Notes: a model not told the origin generated them from the sequence alone. Positions 32,866 to 42,111 are shown, numbered from the stretch's first letter. The stretch: DNA of 64,000 nt from DATJZH01 sp052146815 (GCA_052146815.1 JBKQMG010000210.1:1-64000); one strand, 5' to 3'. Numbers and translations: made by a program.

Positions 32866-33464
32866 AGGACGCCCTTGGTGCTGGGGACGCCACCGCCCCG
32901 CGGGTCCGGCGCCACGGCCGCGCGCAGCGCCCGCGCGAACGCCTTGAACTGGGCCTCGACGATGTGATGCGGGTTGCGCCCGTACAGCACGCTCAGGTGC
33001 ACGCAGATACCCGCCGACATCGTCAGCGACTCGAAGAAGTGCCTGGTCAGCGTGGTGTCGTAGGTCCCGATCAGCGGAGCCATGCCGTCGGGCTCGGAGT
33101 GCACCGCGTAGGGGCGGCCCGAGAGGTCGACCGCGGCCTGCGCCAGGGTCTCGTCCAGCGGCACGAGCGCGTCGCCGAAGCGGCAGATCCCCGCCTTGTC
33201 TCCGAGCGCTTCCCGCAGCGCCTGGCCGAGCGCGAGCGCGGTGTCCTCCACGGTGTGGTGGGCGTCGATCTGCGTGTCGCCGCGGGTGCGCACGACCAGG
33301 TCCAGGCGGCCGTGCTTGCCGAGCTGAGCCAGCATGTGGTCAAAGAACGGCACGCCAGTGTCGGCTTCCGTCACGCCGGAGCCATCCAGGTCGAGCTCGA
33401 TCAGCACCTGGGTTTCCTTGGTCACCCGCTCGACCCGGCCGGTCCGGCCCGCCTGCGGGTTCAC
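32862..33464 (-). CDS. hisB: Imidazoleglycerol-phosphate dehydratase
   Basis: A protein of 200 residues, monofunctional. The metal-binding motifs are GVPFFDHMLAQLGKHGRLDL, DAHHTVEDTALALGQALREA, FESLTMSAGICVHLSVLYG and NPHHIVEAQFKAFARALRAA, in the order and spacing of HisB enzymes with the two manganese sites. It dehydrates imidazole glycerol phosphate to imidazole acetol phosphate. The GTG start overlaps the hisC stop, and its stop overlaps hisH. Confidence 0.97.
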   Translation of the reverse strand: MNPQAGRTGRVERVTKETQVLIELDLDGSGVTEADTGVPFFDHMLAQLGKHGRLDLVVRTRGDTQIDAHHTVEDTALALGQALREALGDKAGICRFGDALVPLDETLAQAAVDLSGRPYAVHSEPDGMAPLIGTYDTTLTRHFFESLTMSAGICVHLSVLYGRNPHHIVEAQFKAFARALRAAVAPDPRGGGVPSTKGVL

Positions 33465-34555
33465 CGCGCGGCCCGCTGGCGGTCAAGGACGGCGTCGAGC
33501 GCCATGCGGAACTCGGCCACCTCCTGCGGGGTGCCGATGGTGACGCGCAGCCACTGCGGCGGCCCGACTTCCCTGATCAGCACGCCGCGGTCGAGCAGGC
33601 CGCGCCAGATGGCCGTGCGGTCGGGGAACTTGCCGAACAGCACGAAGTTCGCGTCGGAGTCAGCCACGGTCAGGTCGCGGCCGCGCAGCCAGTCCACCAG
33701 CTCGTCCCGCTGCACCCGGAGCTCGGCCACCGCGGCCAGCAGCTCCCCGGCGTGCGCGAGCGCCGCCCTGGCGACCGCCTGCGTCATCGCCGACAGGTGA
33801 TAAGGCAGCCGGACGAGCTGCAGGGCGGACACCACTGCCGGATCGGCGGCGAGGTAGCCGACCCGCGCGCCGGCCATCGCGAAGGCCTTGGACATGGTCC
33901 GGACCACCACCAGCCGCGGGTAGCGCGGCAGCAGCGCCAGGGCGGTGGCCGACCGGTCGCGGGCGAACTCGGCGTAGGCCTCGTCGACCACCACCATGCC
34001 AGGCGCCTGCGCGCACACCGCGGTCAGCACGTCCAGTGGCAGCGCGGTGCCGGTCGGATTGTTGGGCGAGGTCAGGAACACCACGTCAGGCTGCTCGTCG
34101 CGGATGACCGCGGCCGCCCGGCCGGGGTCGACGCTGAAGTCGTCCTCGCGGCGGCCTGCGAGCCACCTGGTGCCGGTGGTCCGGGCGATGATCGGGTGCA
34201 TCGAGTACGAGGGCTCGAAGCCGAGGGCCGTGCGGCCCGGTCCGCCGAAGGCCTGCAGCAGCTGCTGGATGATCTCGTTGGACCCGTTGGCGGCCCAGGT
34301 GTTCTCGGCCGTGAGGCCGTGACTCAGGTACCGGGCCAGATCGGCGCGCAGCTCCACCGCGTCGCGGTCCGGATAGCGGTTGAGGCCCGCGGCCGCCGCG
34401 GCCGCCGCGGCGGCGATGGCCCGGATCAGCCGGCCGGACGGCGGGAACGGATTCTCGTTGGTATTCAGGCGGACAGGGACATCGAGCTGCGGGGCCCCGT
34501 ATGGCTCTTTTCCGGCCAGGTCGGCCCGCAGCGGCAGCGTCTGGCCGGTGGTCAC
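33461..34555 (-). CDS. hisC: Histidinol-phosphate aminotransferase
   Basis: A protein of 364 residues starting with GTG 34555. PLP fold type I: LDVPVRLNTNENPFPPSGRL, NRYPDRDAVELRADLARYLS, WAANGSNEIIQQLLQAFGGP, VVVDEAYAEFAR with the PLP-binding Asp, and RTMSKAFAMAGARVGYLAAD with the Schiff-base Lys. It transaminates imidazole acetol phosphate. An Ala run at about residue 45 (AAAAAAAAGL) is coded by repeated gcggcc units. The gene begins 25 bases after the UDP-sugar dehydrogenase stop. Confidence 0.95.
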   Translation of the reverse strand: MTTGQTLPLRADLAGKEPYGAPQLDVPVRLNTNENPFPPSGRLIRAIAAAAAAAAAGLNRYPDRDAVELRADLARYLSHGLTAENTWAANGSNEIIQQLLQAFGGPGRTALGFEPSYSMHPIIARTTGTRWLAGRREDDFSVDPGRAAAVIRDEQPDVVFLTSPNNPTGTALPLDVLTAVCAQAPGMVVVDEAYAEFARDRSATALALLPRYPRLVVVRTMSKAFAMAGARVGYLAADPAVVSALQLVRLPYHLSAMTQAVARAALAHAGELLAAVAELRVQRDELVDWLRGRDLTVADSDANFVLFGKFPDRTAIWRGLLDRGVLIREVGPPQWLRVTIGTPQEVAEFRMALDAVLDRQRAAR

Positions 34556-34580
34556 GCGCCCAGCCTAACGGGCACCGGGG

Positions 34581-35900
34581 TCAGGGGCGGCCCAGCGCCC
34601 GGTACGACCAGCCGGCTGCACGCCACGCTGCCGGGTCCAGGGCGTTCCGGGCGTCCACGATGCTGCGCCGCGCCACCGCCTTGCCCAGCAGCACCGGGTC
34701 GGCTTCGGTGAACTCCCGCCACTCGGTCGCCAGCAGCACGACGTCGGCGTCGGCGGCCGCGGCCACCATCGAGGCGGCGTAGCTCAGCTCCGGCCGCGCG
34801 CGGCGGGCCCGGTCGAGGGCAACCGGGTCGTAGACGGTCACCCGCGCGCCCTGACCGTGCAGGGCCGCGGCCACCTCGAGGGCCGGTGAGTCGCGGATGT
34901 CGTCGGACTCGGGCTTGAACGCGGCGCCGAGCACGCAGACGGCGGCGCCGCGCGGCGAGCCGCCGGCCAGCTGCGCGGCGAGGGCGACCGTCCGGTCGCG
35001 GCAGCGGAGGTTCACCGCGTCCATCTCGCGCAGGAAGCCGACGGCCTGACCCGCGCCGAGCTCCTGCGCCCGGGCGGTGAACGCGCGGATGTCCTTGGGC
35101 AGGCAGCCGCCGCCGAAGCCGAGACCCGGCCCGAGGAATCTGCCGCCGATCCGGTCGTCGCAGGCCAGCGCCCGGGCCAGCGGCACCACGTCGGCTCCGG
35201 CGGCCTCGCAGATCTCGGCCATCGCGTTGATGAAGGAGATCTTCGTGGCCAGGAAGGCGTTCGCGGCGACCTTGACCAGCTCGGCGGTGGGGAAGTCAGT
35301 GACCAGCAGCGGGACCCCGGCCGCCAGCGGCGCAGCGTAGACCTCGCGCAGGATGGCCTCGGCCCGCGCCGACCGGACTCCGGCCACGATCCGGTCGGGG
35401 CGCAGCGTGTCGGCGACCGCGTGTCCCTCCCGCAGGAATTCCGGATTCCAGGCCAGCTCGGCGGCGGCGCCGGCGGGCGCCTGCCGGGCCAGCCGCCGCG
35501 CCAGCTCGTCGGCGGTGCCCACCGGGACTGTCGACTTGCCGACCACCAGGCAGGGCCGGGTCAGCAGGGGTGCGAGCGCGTCGATGCAGGCATGCAGCTG
35601 GGAGACGTCCGCGCCGTCGCCGTCGGCCCGCTGCGGCGTGCCGACGCAGACGAAATGCACGTCACCGAACGCCGCAGCCTGGTCGTAGGACGTCGTGAAC
35701 CGCAGCCGCCGGGAGCGCAGGCCCCGGCGCAGCAGCCTGCCGAGGCCCGGCTCGTGGAACGGCAGCCGGCCCGCCGCGAGCGCACGGACCTGCGCGGCGG
35801 AGCGGTCCACCCCGAGTACCTCGAACCCGAGCTCGGCCATGCACACCGCATGCGCCGCACCCAGGTAGCCGGTGCCGAGCACCGTCAGTCGACTGGCCAC
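34581..35900 (-). CDS. UDP-glucose/UDP-sugar 6-dehydrogenase
   Basis: A protein of 439 residues from GTG 35900, which overlaps the SGNH gene by 16 bases. N-terminal NAD-binding VLGTGYLGAAHAVCMAELGF, then FVCVGTPQ, ELAWNPEFLREGHAVADTLR, ELVKVAANAFLATKISFINA (catalytic Lys/Asn) and GLGFGGGCLPKD with the catalytic Cys, then the C-terminal domain LGAAFKPESDDIRDSPALEV. The enzyme oxidises UDP-glucose to UDP-glucuronate (or a related sugar) for envelope or exopolysaccharide synthesis. Its place between hisC and the glycosyltransferase suggests a surface glycan role. Confidence 0.92.
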   Translation of the reverse strand: MASRLTVLGTGYLGAAHAVCMAELGFEVLGVDRSAAQVRALAAGRLPFHEPGLGRLLRRGLRSRRLRFTTSYDQAAAFGDVHFVCVGTPQRADGDGADVSQLHACIDALAPLLTRPCLVVGKSTVPVGTADELARRLARQAPAGAAAELAWNPEFLREGHAVADTLRPDRIVAGVRSARAEAILREVYAAPLAAGVPLLVTDFPTAELVKVAANAFLATKISFINAMAEICEAAGADVVPLARALACDDRIGGRFLGPGLGFGGGCLPKDIRAFTARAQELGAGQAVGFLREMDAVNLRCRDRTVALAAQLAGGSPRGAAVCVLGAAFKPESDDIRDSPALEVAAALHGQGARVTVYDPVALDRARRARPELSYAASMVAAAADADVVLLATEWREFTEADPVLLGKAVARRSIVDARNALDPAAWRAAGWSYRALGRP

Positions 35901-36790
35901 CCGACCCCGGCTTCCTGGCGGGCGAGCGGGCCGGCGGCCGGCGCGCCCAGCGGGCTGGCGGCCGGCGGCATGAGCGGGCCGACCGCGTCAAGCGCGTCGA
36001 GCGCGGCAAGGGCGTCGAGCGCAGCCCCGGCGGCCAGCGGCTCGCCCGGCTGGACGGGCCAGCACTCCCTGGCGGCCAGCACCAGCAGGCCGGGGACCAG
36101 GTCAGTGGAGCGGCGCAGCACCCAGCCGGTGCCCTTGGTGGCCAGCCAGGCCACCGCGGCCAGCCGGCTCGCCGGCGGGCTCGACGGCTCAGGGTCGGGA
36201 CGCTCCCCGACCGGGTAGCCCGCGGCGGCGAGCTGGTCGTAGAACCGGCAGGCGATGAGCCGGTGACCCCGCTCGCCCGGATGCAGCCGGTCGACGGCCC
36301 ACATCCGCGGGTCGTAGGTCTCCCCGTCCTCCGCGGCGTCAAAGTGCAGCGTGCCGAACCGCGCCGCGACCTCATCCAGTACGGCGTTGACATCACGCAT
36401 GCGCCGGGCCAGCGGCCGGGCCAGTACTTCAGGCAGGCCGAGGAACCGGCCGGGGTCCGGCAGCCGCATGGTGAGCACCACCGCACCGGCCGCGCGCAGC
36501 GCGCCGACAGTGCGGGCGGCGGACGCTGCGAGCCGGGCGGGATCGAAGCCCGTCCGCAAGGTGTCGTTGACGCCGGCCACCACACTGGCCAGGTCGGGCC
36601 GCAGTACGAGGGCGCGGGCCAGCTGATGGCGCTCGACGTCGGCCCAGCATGCCCCGCAGGAAGCAAGGATGTGCAGGTCAGGGTCGTCCAGGCCGCCGGC
36701 GAGCAGCGCAGCCCAGCCGCGCCAGCGCCCGGCGGCCCGGTCACCGACGCCAACGGTGATCGAGTCGCCCAGGGCCGCGAACGTCGTCAC
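35885..36790 (-). CDS. SGNH/GDSL hydrolase
   Basis: A protein of 301 residues from GTG 36790. Block I is TTFAALGDSITVGVGDRAAG with the nucleophilic Ser, block III is SVVAGVNDTLRTGFDP with Asn, and block V is WAVDRLHPGERGHRLI with Asp-His. The catalytic domain ends near residue 225. The last 75 residues are Ala/Leu/Asp-rich with repeated LDALAALDAL-like elements. No signal peptide is visible, so it appears cytosolic. SGNH enzymes remove acyl groups from sugars or lipids. It overlaps both its neighbours (4 bases with the glycosyltransferase), so the three work as a unit. Confidence 0.9.
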   Translation of the reverse strand: MTTFAALGDSITVGVGDRAAGRWRGWAALLAGGLDDPDLHILASCGACWADVERHQLARALVLRPDLASVVAGVNDTLRTGFDPARLAASAARTVGALRAAGAVVLTMRLPDPGRFLGLPEVLARPLARRMRDVNAVLDEVAARFGTLHFDAAEDGETYDPRMWAVDRLHPGERGHRLIACRFYDQLAAAGYPVGERPDPEPSSPPASRLAAVAWLATKGTGWVLRRSTDLVPGLLVLAARECWPVQPGEPLAAGAALDALAALDALDAVGPLMPPAASPLGAPAAGPLARQEAGVGWPVD

Positions 36791-37938
36791 GCCGGCACCT
36801 CAGCCGCTGGCGCGGTGACCGGCCCGAGCACCGCCTGGTAGTGACCGATCAGCTCTTCACACAGAACGGGCCAGCCCCGGCCGAGCACTCTCGCCCGCGC
36901 GGCCTCGCCCTGCGCCGCGCGCAGAGCGGGATCGGCGGCCAGCCGCGCGACGGCGCCGGCCAGCGCGCCGGCGTCGCCGGGCGGAACCAGGAACCCGGTC
37001 ACGCCGTCGTCGACCAGGTCGATCGGGCCGCCCGCCGCCGGGGCGACGACCGGCAGGCCGCTGGCCGCGGCTTCCTGCAGGGTCTGGCCGAACGTCTCGT
37101 GCGGGCCGCTGTGCACGAACACGTCCAGGCTCGCGTAAATGGCGGCCAGGGCGTCTCCCTGGCGCTGGCCGAGGAAGACCGCGGCCGGCATGGCGCGGCG
37201 GGCGGCCGCCTCGGCCGGGCCGCTGCCGACCATCACCAGGCGGACGCCGGGCAGCGCGGCGACCCCGGCCAGCAGATCGACCCTTTTCTCGGGGGCGAGC
37301 CGGCCGACGTAGCCGGCCAGCATCTCGCCGCCCGGCGCGAGGGACTGGCGGAGCGCACCGTCACGCCGGGCCGGGGCGAACCGGCTGGTGTCCACTCCCC
37401 GGCCCCACAGCCACACCCGCCCGATGCCGTGCGCCTGCAGGTCGGCGGCAGCGGCCGTGGACGGGGCCAGGGTCCGGGCGGCCCGGTGGTGAATCCTCCG
37501 CAGTCGCTGCCAGGAGAGCGCCTGCCCGACGAGCCCGGTGCCGTACAGCCGGGCGTACGCGGGCACATCGGTCTGATACACCGCGACCACCGGCAGGCCC
37601 AGCTGCCGGGCGGCGGAGCAGCCGCTGGCGCCGAGGACGAACGGGCTGGCCAGGTGCACCAGCTCGGCGCGATGGCGGGCCAGCGCCGCCCGCACCCGCC
37701 GCGCGGACAGGCCGAGCCGGAAACCGGGGTAGCCGGGCATGGGAACCGAGGGCACCCGGACGACCGGGTACCCGAGCGCCGCGTCGGCCGGCGGCCACGG
37801 CGAGACCGGCTCAGGCGCGATGACCAGCGGCTGATGGCCGCGCAGCATGAGCTGCCCGGCAATGCGCAGCACGCTGTGGGCAACGCCGTTCACGTCAGGC
37901 GGGAACGACTCGGTGATGATCGCTATCCGCACGCTCAC
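36787..37938 (-). CDS. GT4 glycosyltransferase (MgtA-like alpha-mannosyltransferase)
   Basis: A protein of 383 residues from GTG 37938. GT-B fold: IAIITESFPPDVNGVAHSVL at the N terminus, VYQTDVPAYARLYGTGL, RRIHHRAARTLAPST, WGRGVDTSRFAPARRDGALR, the donor-site GYVGRLAPEKRVDLLAGVAA and EX7E region HETFGQTLQEAAASGLPVVA. The pattern RGVDTxxFxPxRR and TESFPPxxNGV fits GDP-mannose-dependent mannosyltransferases of phosphatidylinositol mannoside or glycolipid synthesis. Donor and acceptor are inferred. It starts 132 bases before (downstream of) the hisD stop on the same strand. Confidence 0.9.
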   Translation of the reverse strand: MSVRIAIITESFPPDVNGVAHSVLRIAGQLMLRGHQPLVIAPEPVSPWPPADAALGYPVVRVPSVPMPGYPGFRLGLSARRVRAALARHRAELVHLASPFVLGASGCSAARQLGLPVVAVYQTDVPAYARLYGTGLVGQALSWQRLRRIHHRAARTLAPSTAAAADLQAHGIGRVWLWGRGVDTSRFAPARRDGALRQSLAPGGEMLAGYVGRLAPEKRVDLLAGVAALPGVRLVMVGSGPAEAAARRAMPAAVFLGQRQGDALAAIYASLDVFVHSGPHETFGQTLQEAAASGLPVVAPAAGGPIDLVDDGVTGFLVPPGDAGALAGAVARLAADPALRAAQGEAARARVLGRGWPVLCEELIGHYQAVLGPVTAPAAEVPA

Positions 37939-38070
37939 AGGCTGGCCGACGGACTATCCCAGCCGGGCGCTGCGCCGTAACGACCTAGCAAACTGTCGGT
38001 GACATCTCGTGGCTGTCTGTACAGGGCGAGGCCACCAGGTGAACCTCGGGCGGGCGCCGGGGACCGCCCC

Positions 38071-39390
38071 TCAGCCGGCCGGGACCCGGACCCGGACGGC
38101 CTGCACGTGCGCGGCCAGGTCCTCGGCGCCGCCGAGCGCGTCGATGCGCGGCGCGACGTCCGCCAGGGCCTCCTCGGTGCACTCCACCAGGTGGATGCCG
38201 CGCAGGAAGGACAGGACGGACAGGCCGCCGGTGCTGCGCGCCGTGCCGCCGGTCGGCAGGACGTGGTTGGAGCCGGCCAGGTAGTCGCCCAGGGACACCG
38301 GGGCGTAGGGCCCGACGAAGATCGCGCCCGCGTTGCGGATCCGGCGGGCCAGGCCGGCGCCGTCTTCCGCCTGGATCTCCAGGTGCTCGGGCGCCCACGC
38401 GTCGCTGACGGCCAGGGCCGCCGCCGCGTCGTCCACCAGCACGCAGGCCGACTGGCCGGCCAGGGCCGCCTCGACCCGGTCGCGGTGCCGGGCCGCGCTG
38501 ACCTGAGTCGCCAGCTCGGTGTCCACCCGGTCGGCGAGACCGGGGTCGGTGGTGATCAGCAGGCAGGCGGCCAGCGGGTCGTGCTCGGCCTGGGCGACCA
38601 GGTCGGCGGCGACGAAGCCGGCGTCCGCGGTGTGGTCGGCGATGATCGCGATTTCTGTCGGGCCTGCTTCGGCGTCGACGGCGACAGTGCCCTGGACGAG
38701 CCGTTTGGCCGCCGCGACGTAAATGTTGCCGGGCCCGGTGATCACGTCAGCCGGCCCGCAGTCCGCGGTGCCGTAGGCGAGCATTGCGATGGCCTGCGCT
38801 CCCCCGGCGGCGTGCACCTCGGTAATGCCGAGCAGCGCGCAGGCGGCGAGGATCGCCGGGTGCGGCAGGCCGCCGAAGTCGGCTTGCGGCGGAGAGGCCA
38901 CCACGATCTCGCTGACCCCGGCGACTTGCGCGGGGATCACGTTCATCACCACCGACGAGGGATAAGCGACGAGGCCGCCCGGCACGTAGACGCCGGCCCG
39001 GCCGACCGGCACGTAGCGCTCGGTCACCTGCGAGCCGGGAGCGACCGTGGTCACGCTCTCCCGCGGCAGCTGCGCCTCGTGGACCAGCCGGGCGCGCCGG
39101 GCGGCTTCCTCCAGCGCGGCGCGCAGCGGCGAGCTGAGGGCGGCCAGCGCGTCCGCGAGTGCCTGCGCGGGCACCCTGGTGGTTTCCAGGTCGACGCCGT
39201 CGAAGCGCTCGGTGGCCTCGCGGACGGCCGCGGCGCCGCGCGCCCGGACGTCCTCGCAGATGGGCCGGATCGCGGCCACGGCGGCTTCGACGTCCAGCTG
39301 GGCGCGCGGCAGCCGGCCGGCGAGCTGCTGGCGGTCCAGTCCGGCGGCCGCGGCGCCGCGCAGGTCAATCCGGTCAAGGCGGGAGAACAT
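38071..39390 (-). CDS. hisD: Histidinol dehydrogenase
   Basis: A protein of 439 residues from ATG 39390; the longer open frame upstream is antisense to the phosphatase gene. Motifs: RYVPVGRAGVYVPGGLVAYP, SVVMNVIPAQVAGVSEIVVA, GGAQAIAMLAYGTADCGPAD, VITGPGNIYVAAAKRLVQGT, EAGPTEIAIIADHTADAGFV, AQAEHDPLAACLLIT, and the C-terminal GPYAPVSLGDYLAGSNHVLP. Zinc-dependent and NAD-using, it carries out the last two steps of histidine synthesis. It is separated from hisC by three envelope-type genes on the same strand. Confidence 0.97.
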   Translation of the reverse strand: MFSRLDRIDLRGAAAAGLDRQQLAGRLPRAQLDVEAAVAAIRPICEDVRARGAAAVREATERFDGVDLETTRVPAQALADALAALSSPLRAALEEAARRARLVHEAQLPRESVTTVAPGSQVTERYVPVGRAGVYVPGGLVAYPSSVVMNVIPAQVAGVSEIVVASPPQADFGGLPHPAILAACALLGITEVHAAGGAQAIAMLAYGTADCGPADVITGPGNIYVAAAKRLVQGTVAVDAEAGPTEIAIIADHTADAGFVAADLVAQAEHDPLAACLLITTDPGLADRVDTELATQVSAARHRDRVEAALAGQSACVLVDDAAAALAVSDAWAPEHLEIQAEDGAGLARRIRNAGAIFVGPYAPVSLGDYLAGSNHVLPTGGTARSTGGLSVLSFLRGIHLVECTEEALADVAPRIDALGGAEDLAAHVQAVRVRVPAG

Positions 39391-39510
39391 CCGCCAAGCG
39401 TATCGGCCGGACCGGTACCGGCGGCGGCCCGGTGAACGGCGCCCGGCGGCGCCGCAAACACGACCGGGGCGGCGTTGGCGCCGGGCCGCCGGGACCGAGA
39501 GGATGACCGG

Positions 39511-40284
39511 GTGGAATGGATCGAGCTTGAGGGTGCTGTCAATGTCCGGGACATCGGCGGCCTGCCGACGCAGGACGGGGGGCAGGTCGCTGGCCGCCGG
39601 CTGCTGCGCGCCGACAACCTGCAGGACCTTTCGCCGTCCGACGTGCACCTGCTGGTCACCGAGCTCGGCGTGACCACGGTCGTCGACCTGCGCAGTCCCG
39701 GCGAGCTGGCGGCCGAGGGGCCCGGCCCGCTGACCCGGCTGGAGTCGGTGCGCCACGTCCACCATCCGGTCCTGGCCGAGAGCGGCACGGCGACCGATGC
39801 CGCCGCCGACGCCCTCGCCGTCCGCCGGGACGGCGCGGGCGCCCGCTACCCCGATGATCTGATGACCGGCCACTACCTCGGCTACCTCGAGGACCGGCCG
39901 GCGGAGGTAGTGGCCGCCCTGCGCAGCGTCGCGCAGGCCGACGGCGCGGCGCTGGTGCACTGCGCCGCGGGCAAGGACCGGACCGGGGTCGTGGTCGCGC
40001 TCGCGCTCAGCGCGGTCGGCGTGCGGCCGGACGCCATCGTCGCTGACTATGCCGCGACCGGCGAGCGCATCGGCGCGGTCCTGGCCCGGCTCCGCTCCTC
40101 CCCGACGTACGCGGCTGACATCAACAGCAGGCCCGACTCTGATCACCATCCGCGGCCCGAGACGATGGCCGCGTTCCTTGAGCAGCTGGACGCGCGCTAC
40201 GGCGGGGCGGTGGCCTGGCTCGCGGGGCACGGTTTCGGCGATGATGATGTCCGCGCCCTGCGAGCCAAGCTCCTCGTTCCCTGA
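39511..40284 (+). CDS. Tyrosine/serine phosphatase (Y_phosphatase3, DSP-like)
   Basis: A protein of 257 residues from GTG 39511. The family start INVRDIGG-like element appears as AVNVRDIGGLPTQDG, followed by RRLLRADNLQDLSPSDVHLL and TTVVDLRSPGE. The P-loop is ALVHCAAGKDRTGVVVALAL with C151 and the Arg six residues on. C-terminal SPTYAADINSRPDSDHH matches the helical part of this bacterial family (MptpB-like), which can dephosphorylate phosphotyrosine and phosphoinositides. It is divergent from hisD. The target is unknown. Confidence 0.9.
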   Translation: MEWIELEGAVNVRDIGGLPTQDGGQVAGRRLLRADNLQDLSPSDVHLLVTELGVTTVVDLRSPGELAAEGPGPLTRLESVRHVHHPVLAESGTATDAAADALAVRRDGAGARYPDDLMTGHYLGYLEDRPAEVVAALRSVAQADGAALVHCAAGKDRTGVVVALALSAVGVRPDAIVADYAATGERIGAVLARLRSSPTYAADINSRPDSDHHPRPETMAAFLEQLDARYGGAVAWLAGHGFGDDDVRALRAKLLVP

Positions 40285-40373
40285 GCCCCGGCTGCTGGGC
40301 GGGCCGGCCCGCCGTCAGCCACGTCCCGGCTGCCGAATCCAGGCTGCTATGCGGGCCGGCGCCCCGAGCCCGG

Positions 40374-41969
40374 CTACCTGGCGGGCTGACGGGCGACGAT
40401 GCCCTCCCATGGCCCGAGGGTGACCGAGCCGCCGGCCGGCGGCTCCGCCGTGGCGGTAGAGAGCAGGACCTCGCCGCCGGCCGCGGTGACTTCGGCCGGC
40501 TCGGCGGAGAAATTCGCCACCACGGTGAGGTCATCGACCCGGTAGGCCCATTGCCCCCCGGGCGCCGGCAGCAGCTCATAGCGAGGAATCCGGCCGCCGA
40601 GCTCGGCGCGGCGCAGCGCGAGCAGGCGGCGGCACAGCCAGAGCACGGAGTTCTTATCCCGGCTCTGGTCCTCCACGTTGCGGCCGGCGCTGTCGCCGAC
40701 CGGCAGCCACGGCGCCGCGCCGCCGGAACTGAAGCCGGCCGACGGGGAACTGTCCCACTGCATGGGCGTCCTGGCCCGGTCCCGGGTGAACCGCGGGGTC
40801 TGGCCGATATGGCTCATCCGGTCACGGCCCAGCTCCGCGGGCACGTCGACGTCGGGCATCGCGATCTCGTCGCCGTAGTAGAGCACCGTGGTGCCGGGCA
40901 GCGTGGCCAGGATGAGCAGCCCCAGCCTGGCCTTGCGCTCATCGTCGCCGCCCCAGCGGGTCGGGAACCGGCCCACATCGTGGTTGGAGGCCATCCACAC
41001 CGGGCATGCGCCGGGCGGCAGGGCGGCGAGCGTCTGCGAGACCACCGCCGACAGCTGCGGGGCGGTGAAGCCGGCGAAGACGAGCGGGAAGTTGAACGCG
41101 AGCTGCAGCCCGTCGTTGTCGCCGTAGAACTGGGCCAGCCGGCCGAACTCGCCGACCCAGGTCTCGCCGAGCAGCAGCCGGGGCGGGACGTAGCGCTCGG
41201 CGATCTGGCGCCAGTCACGGAAGACCTCGTGGGTCTGCGGCCGGTTGGCGTTATACACCGGGCGCAGGCCGAAACGGCCCTTCAGCGGGTCGTCTTCGGT
41301 CAGCGGCGGGTTGTCCCGCAGCTCGGCGTCCTTATACAGGCCGTGCGCGACGTCGATCCGGAATCCGGCCACGCCCCGGTCGAACCAGAAGGCCAGGATG
41401 CGCCGGAATTCCTCGTGCACTGCGGGCTGCCACCAGTTCAGGTCCGGCTGGCTTTCCAGAAAGTTGTGCAGGTAGTACTGGCCGGTGCGCTCGTCCCGCT
41501 TCCAGGCGCTCTCGCCGGTGGCGTCCAGCCAGTTGTTCGGCGGCCCGCCGCCCGGCGCCGGGTCGGCCCACACGTAGTAGTCGCGGTGCGCGGAATCCCG
41601 GCCGCTGGCCGCGTCGACGAACCACGGGTGCGCGGAGCTGGTGTGGTTCGGCACCAGGTCAAGCAGCACCCGCATCCCCCGCCCGGCCGCCTCGGCGATC
41701 AGCGCGTCGAGATCGTCCAGCGTGCCGAGCTCAGGATGCACGCCGGTGTAGTCACTGACGTCGTAGCCCCAGTCCTCGTCGGGTGAGGGCATGGTGGGCG
41801 ACAGCCAGATGCCATCCACTCCGAGCCAGGACAAGTGGTCAAGCCGCTCGGCGATGCCGCGCAGGTCGCCGTAGCCGTCCCCGTCGGCGTCCCGCCAGGA
41901 CCGGACGTAGAGCTGGTACAAGACGGCGCCGTGCCACCACGGATGCTCTGCGCCTGCCGCGTCGTGCAT
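40374..41969 (-). CDS. GH13 alpha-glucosidase (oligo-1,6-glucosidase-like)
   Basis: A protein of 531 residues from ATG 41969, with GAGGAG immediately upstream; ATG 41981 overlaps that site and is less likely. Conserved regions: VDGIWLSPTMPSPDEDWGYD, VLLDLVPNHTSSAHPWF, GVAGFRIDVAHGLYKD (nucleophile Asp), RLLLGETWVGE (acid Glu) and WMASNHDVGRFPTRWGG (stabilising Asp). SRRDYYVWADPAPGG-like and DRARTPMQWDSSPSAGF elements are typical of cytoplasmic alpha-glucosidases acting on short glucosides. It has no signal peptide and follows the ABC uptake genes, so it hydrolyses the imported sugar. Calcium-binding and domain B residues were not traced. Confidence 0.93.
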   Translation of the reverse strand: MHDAAGAEHPWWHGAVLYQLYVRSWRDADGDGYGDLRGIAERLDHLSWLGVDGIWLSPTMPSPDEDWGYDVSDYTGVHPELGTLDDLDALIAEAAGRGMRVLLDLVPNHTSSAHPWFVDAASGRDSAHRDYYVWADPAPGGGPPNNWLDATGESAWKRDERTGQYYLHNFLESQPDLNWWQPAVHEEFRRILAFWFDRGVAGFRIDVAHGLYKDAELRDNPPLTEDDPLKGRFGLRPVYNANRPQTHEVFRDWRQIAERYVPPRLLLGETWVGEFGRLAQFYGDNDGLQLAFNFPLVFAGFTAPQLSAVVSQTLAALPPGACPVWMASNHDVGRFPTRWGGDDERKARLGLLILATLPGTTVLYYGDEIAMPDVDVPAELGRDRMSHIGQTPRFTRDRARTPMQWDSSPSAGFSSGGAAPWLPVGDSAGRNVEDQSRDKNSVLWLCRRLLALRRAELGGRIPRYELLPAPGGQWAYRVDDLTVVANFSAEPAEVTAAGGEVLLSTATAEPPAGGSVTLGPWEGIVARQPAR

Positions 41970-42024
41970 GTGTCTCCTCATTCACCGGGCTTAGTGCCGC
42001 GAAAGACTCCGGGCCGCAACAGAC

Positions 42025-42063
42025 TCCTGGTCTCCCGGGCTGGCTAAGCCCGGGAGACCAGGA
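42025..42063. terminator. Perfect 17-bp hairpin between ABC ATPase and glucosidase genes
   Basis: The arm at 42025-42041 and its exact reverse complement at 42047-42063 enclose a five-base loop (ggcta). It lies 49 bases after the ATPase stop (42112) and 56 bases before the GH13 start (41969). There is no T-run, as usual in high-GC actinobacteria. It should act as a terminator, attenuator or 3'-end stabiliser that separates expression of the ATPase from that of the glucosidase. Confidence 0.75.
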
Positions 42064-42111
42064 CGCAGACCAATCAGCGCACCGCGGCGGTTCTCGCCGC
42101 GGACGGCGACG

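Noticed and set aside
38071..40230. A longer hisD protein starting at 40230
   Set aside because: The first 280 codons are antisense to the phosphatase gene and show no HisD homology. ATG 39390 gives the family length.
40298..40313. 16-bp perfect GC palindrome after the phosphatase gene as terminator
   Set aside because: It has no loop and consists only of G and C runs, common by chance at this composition. It is not called.
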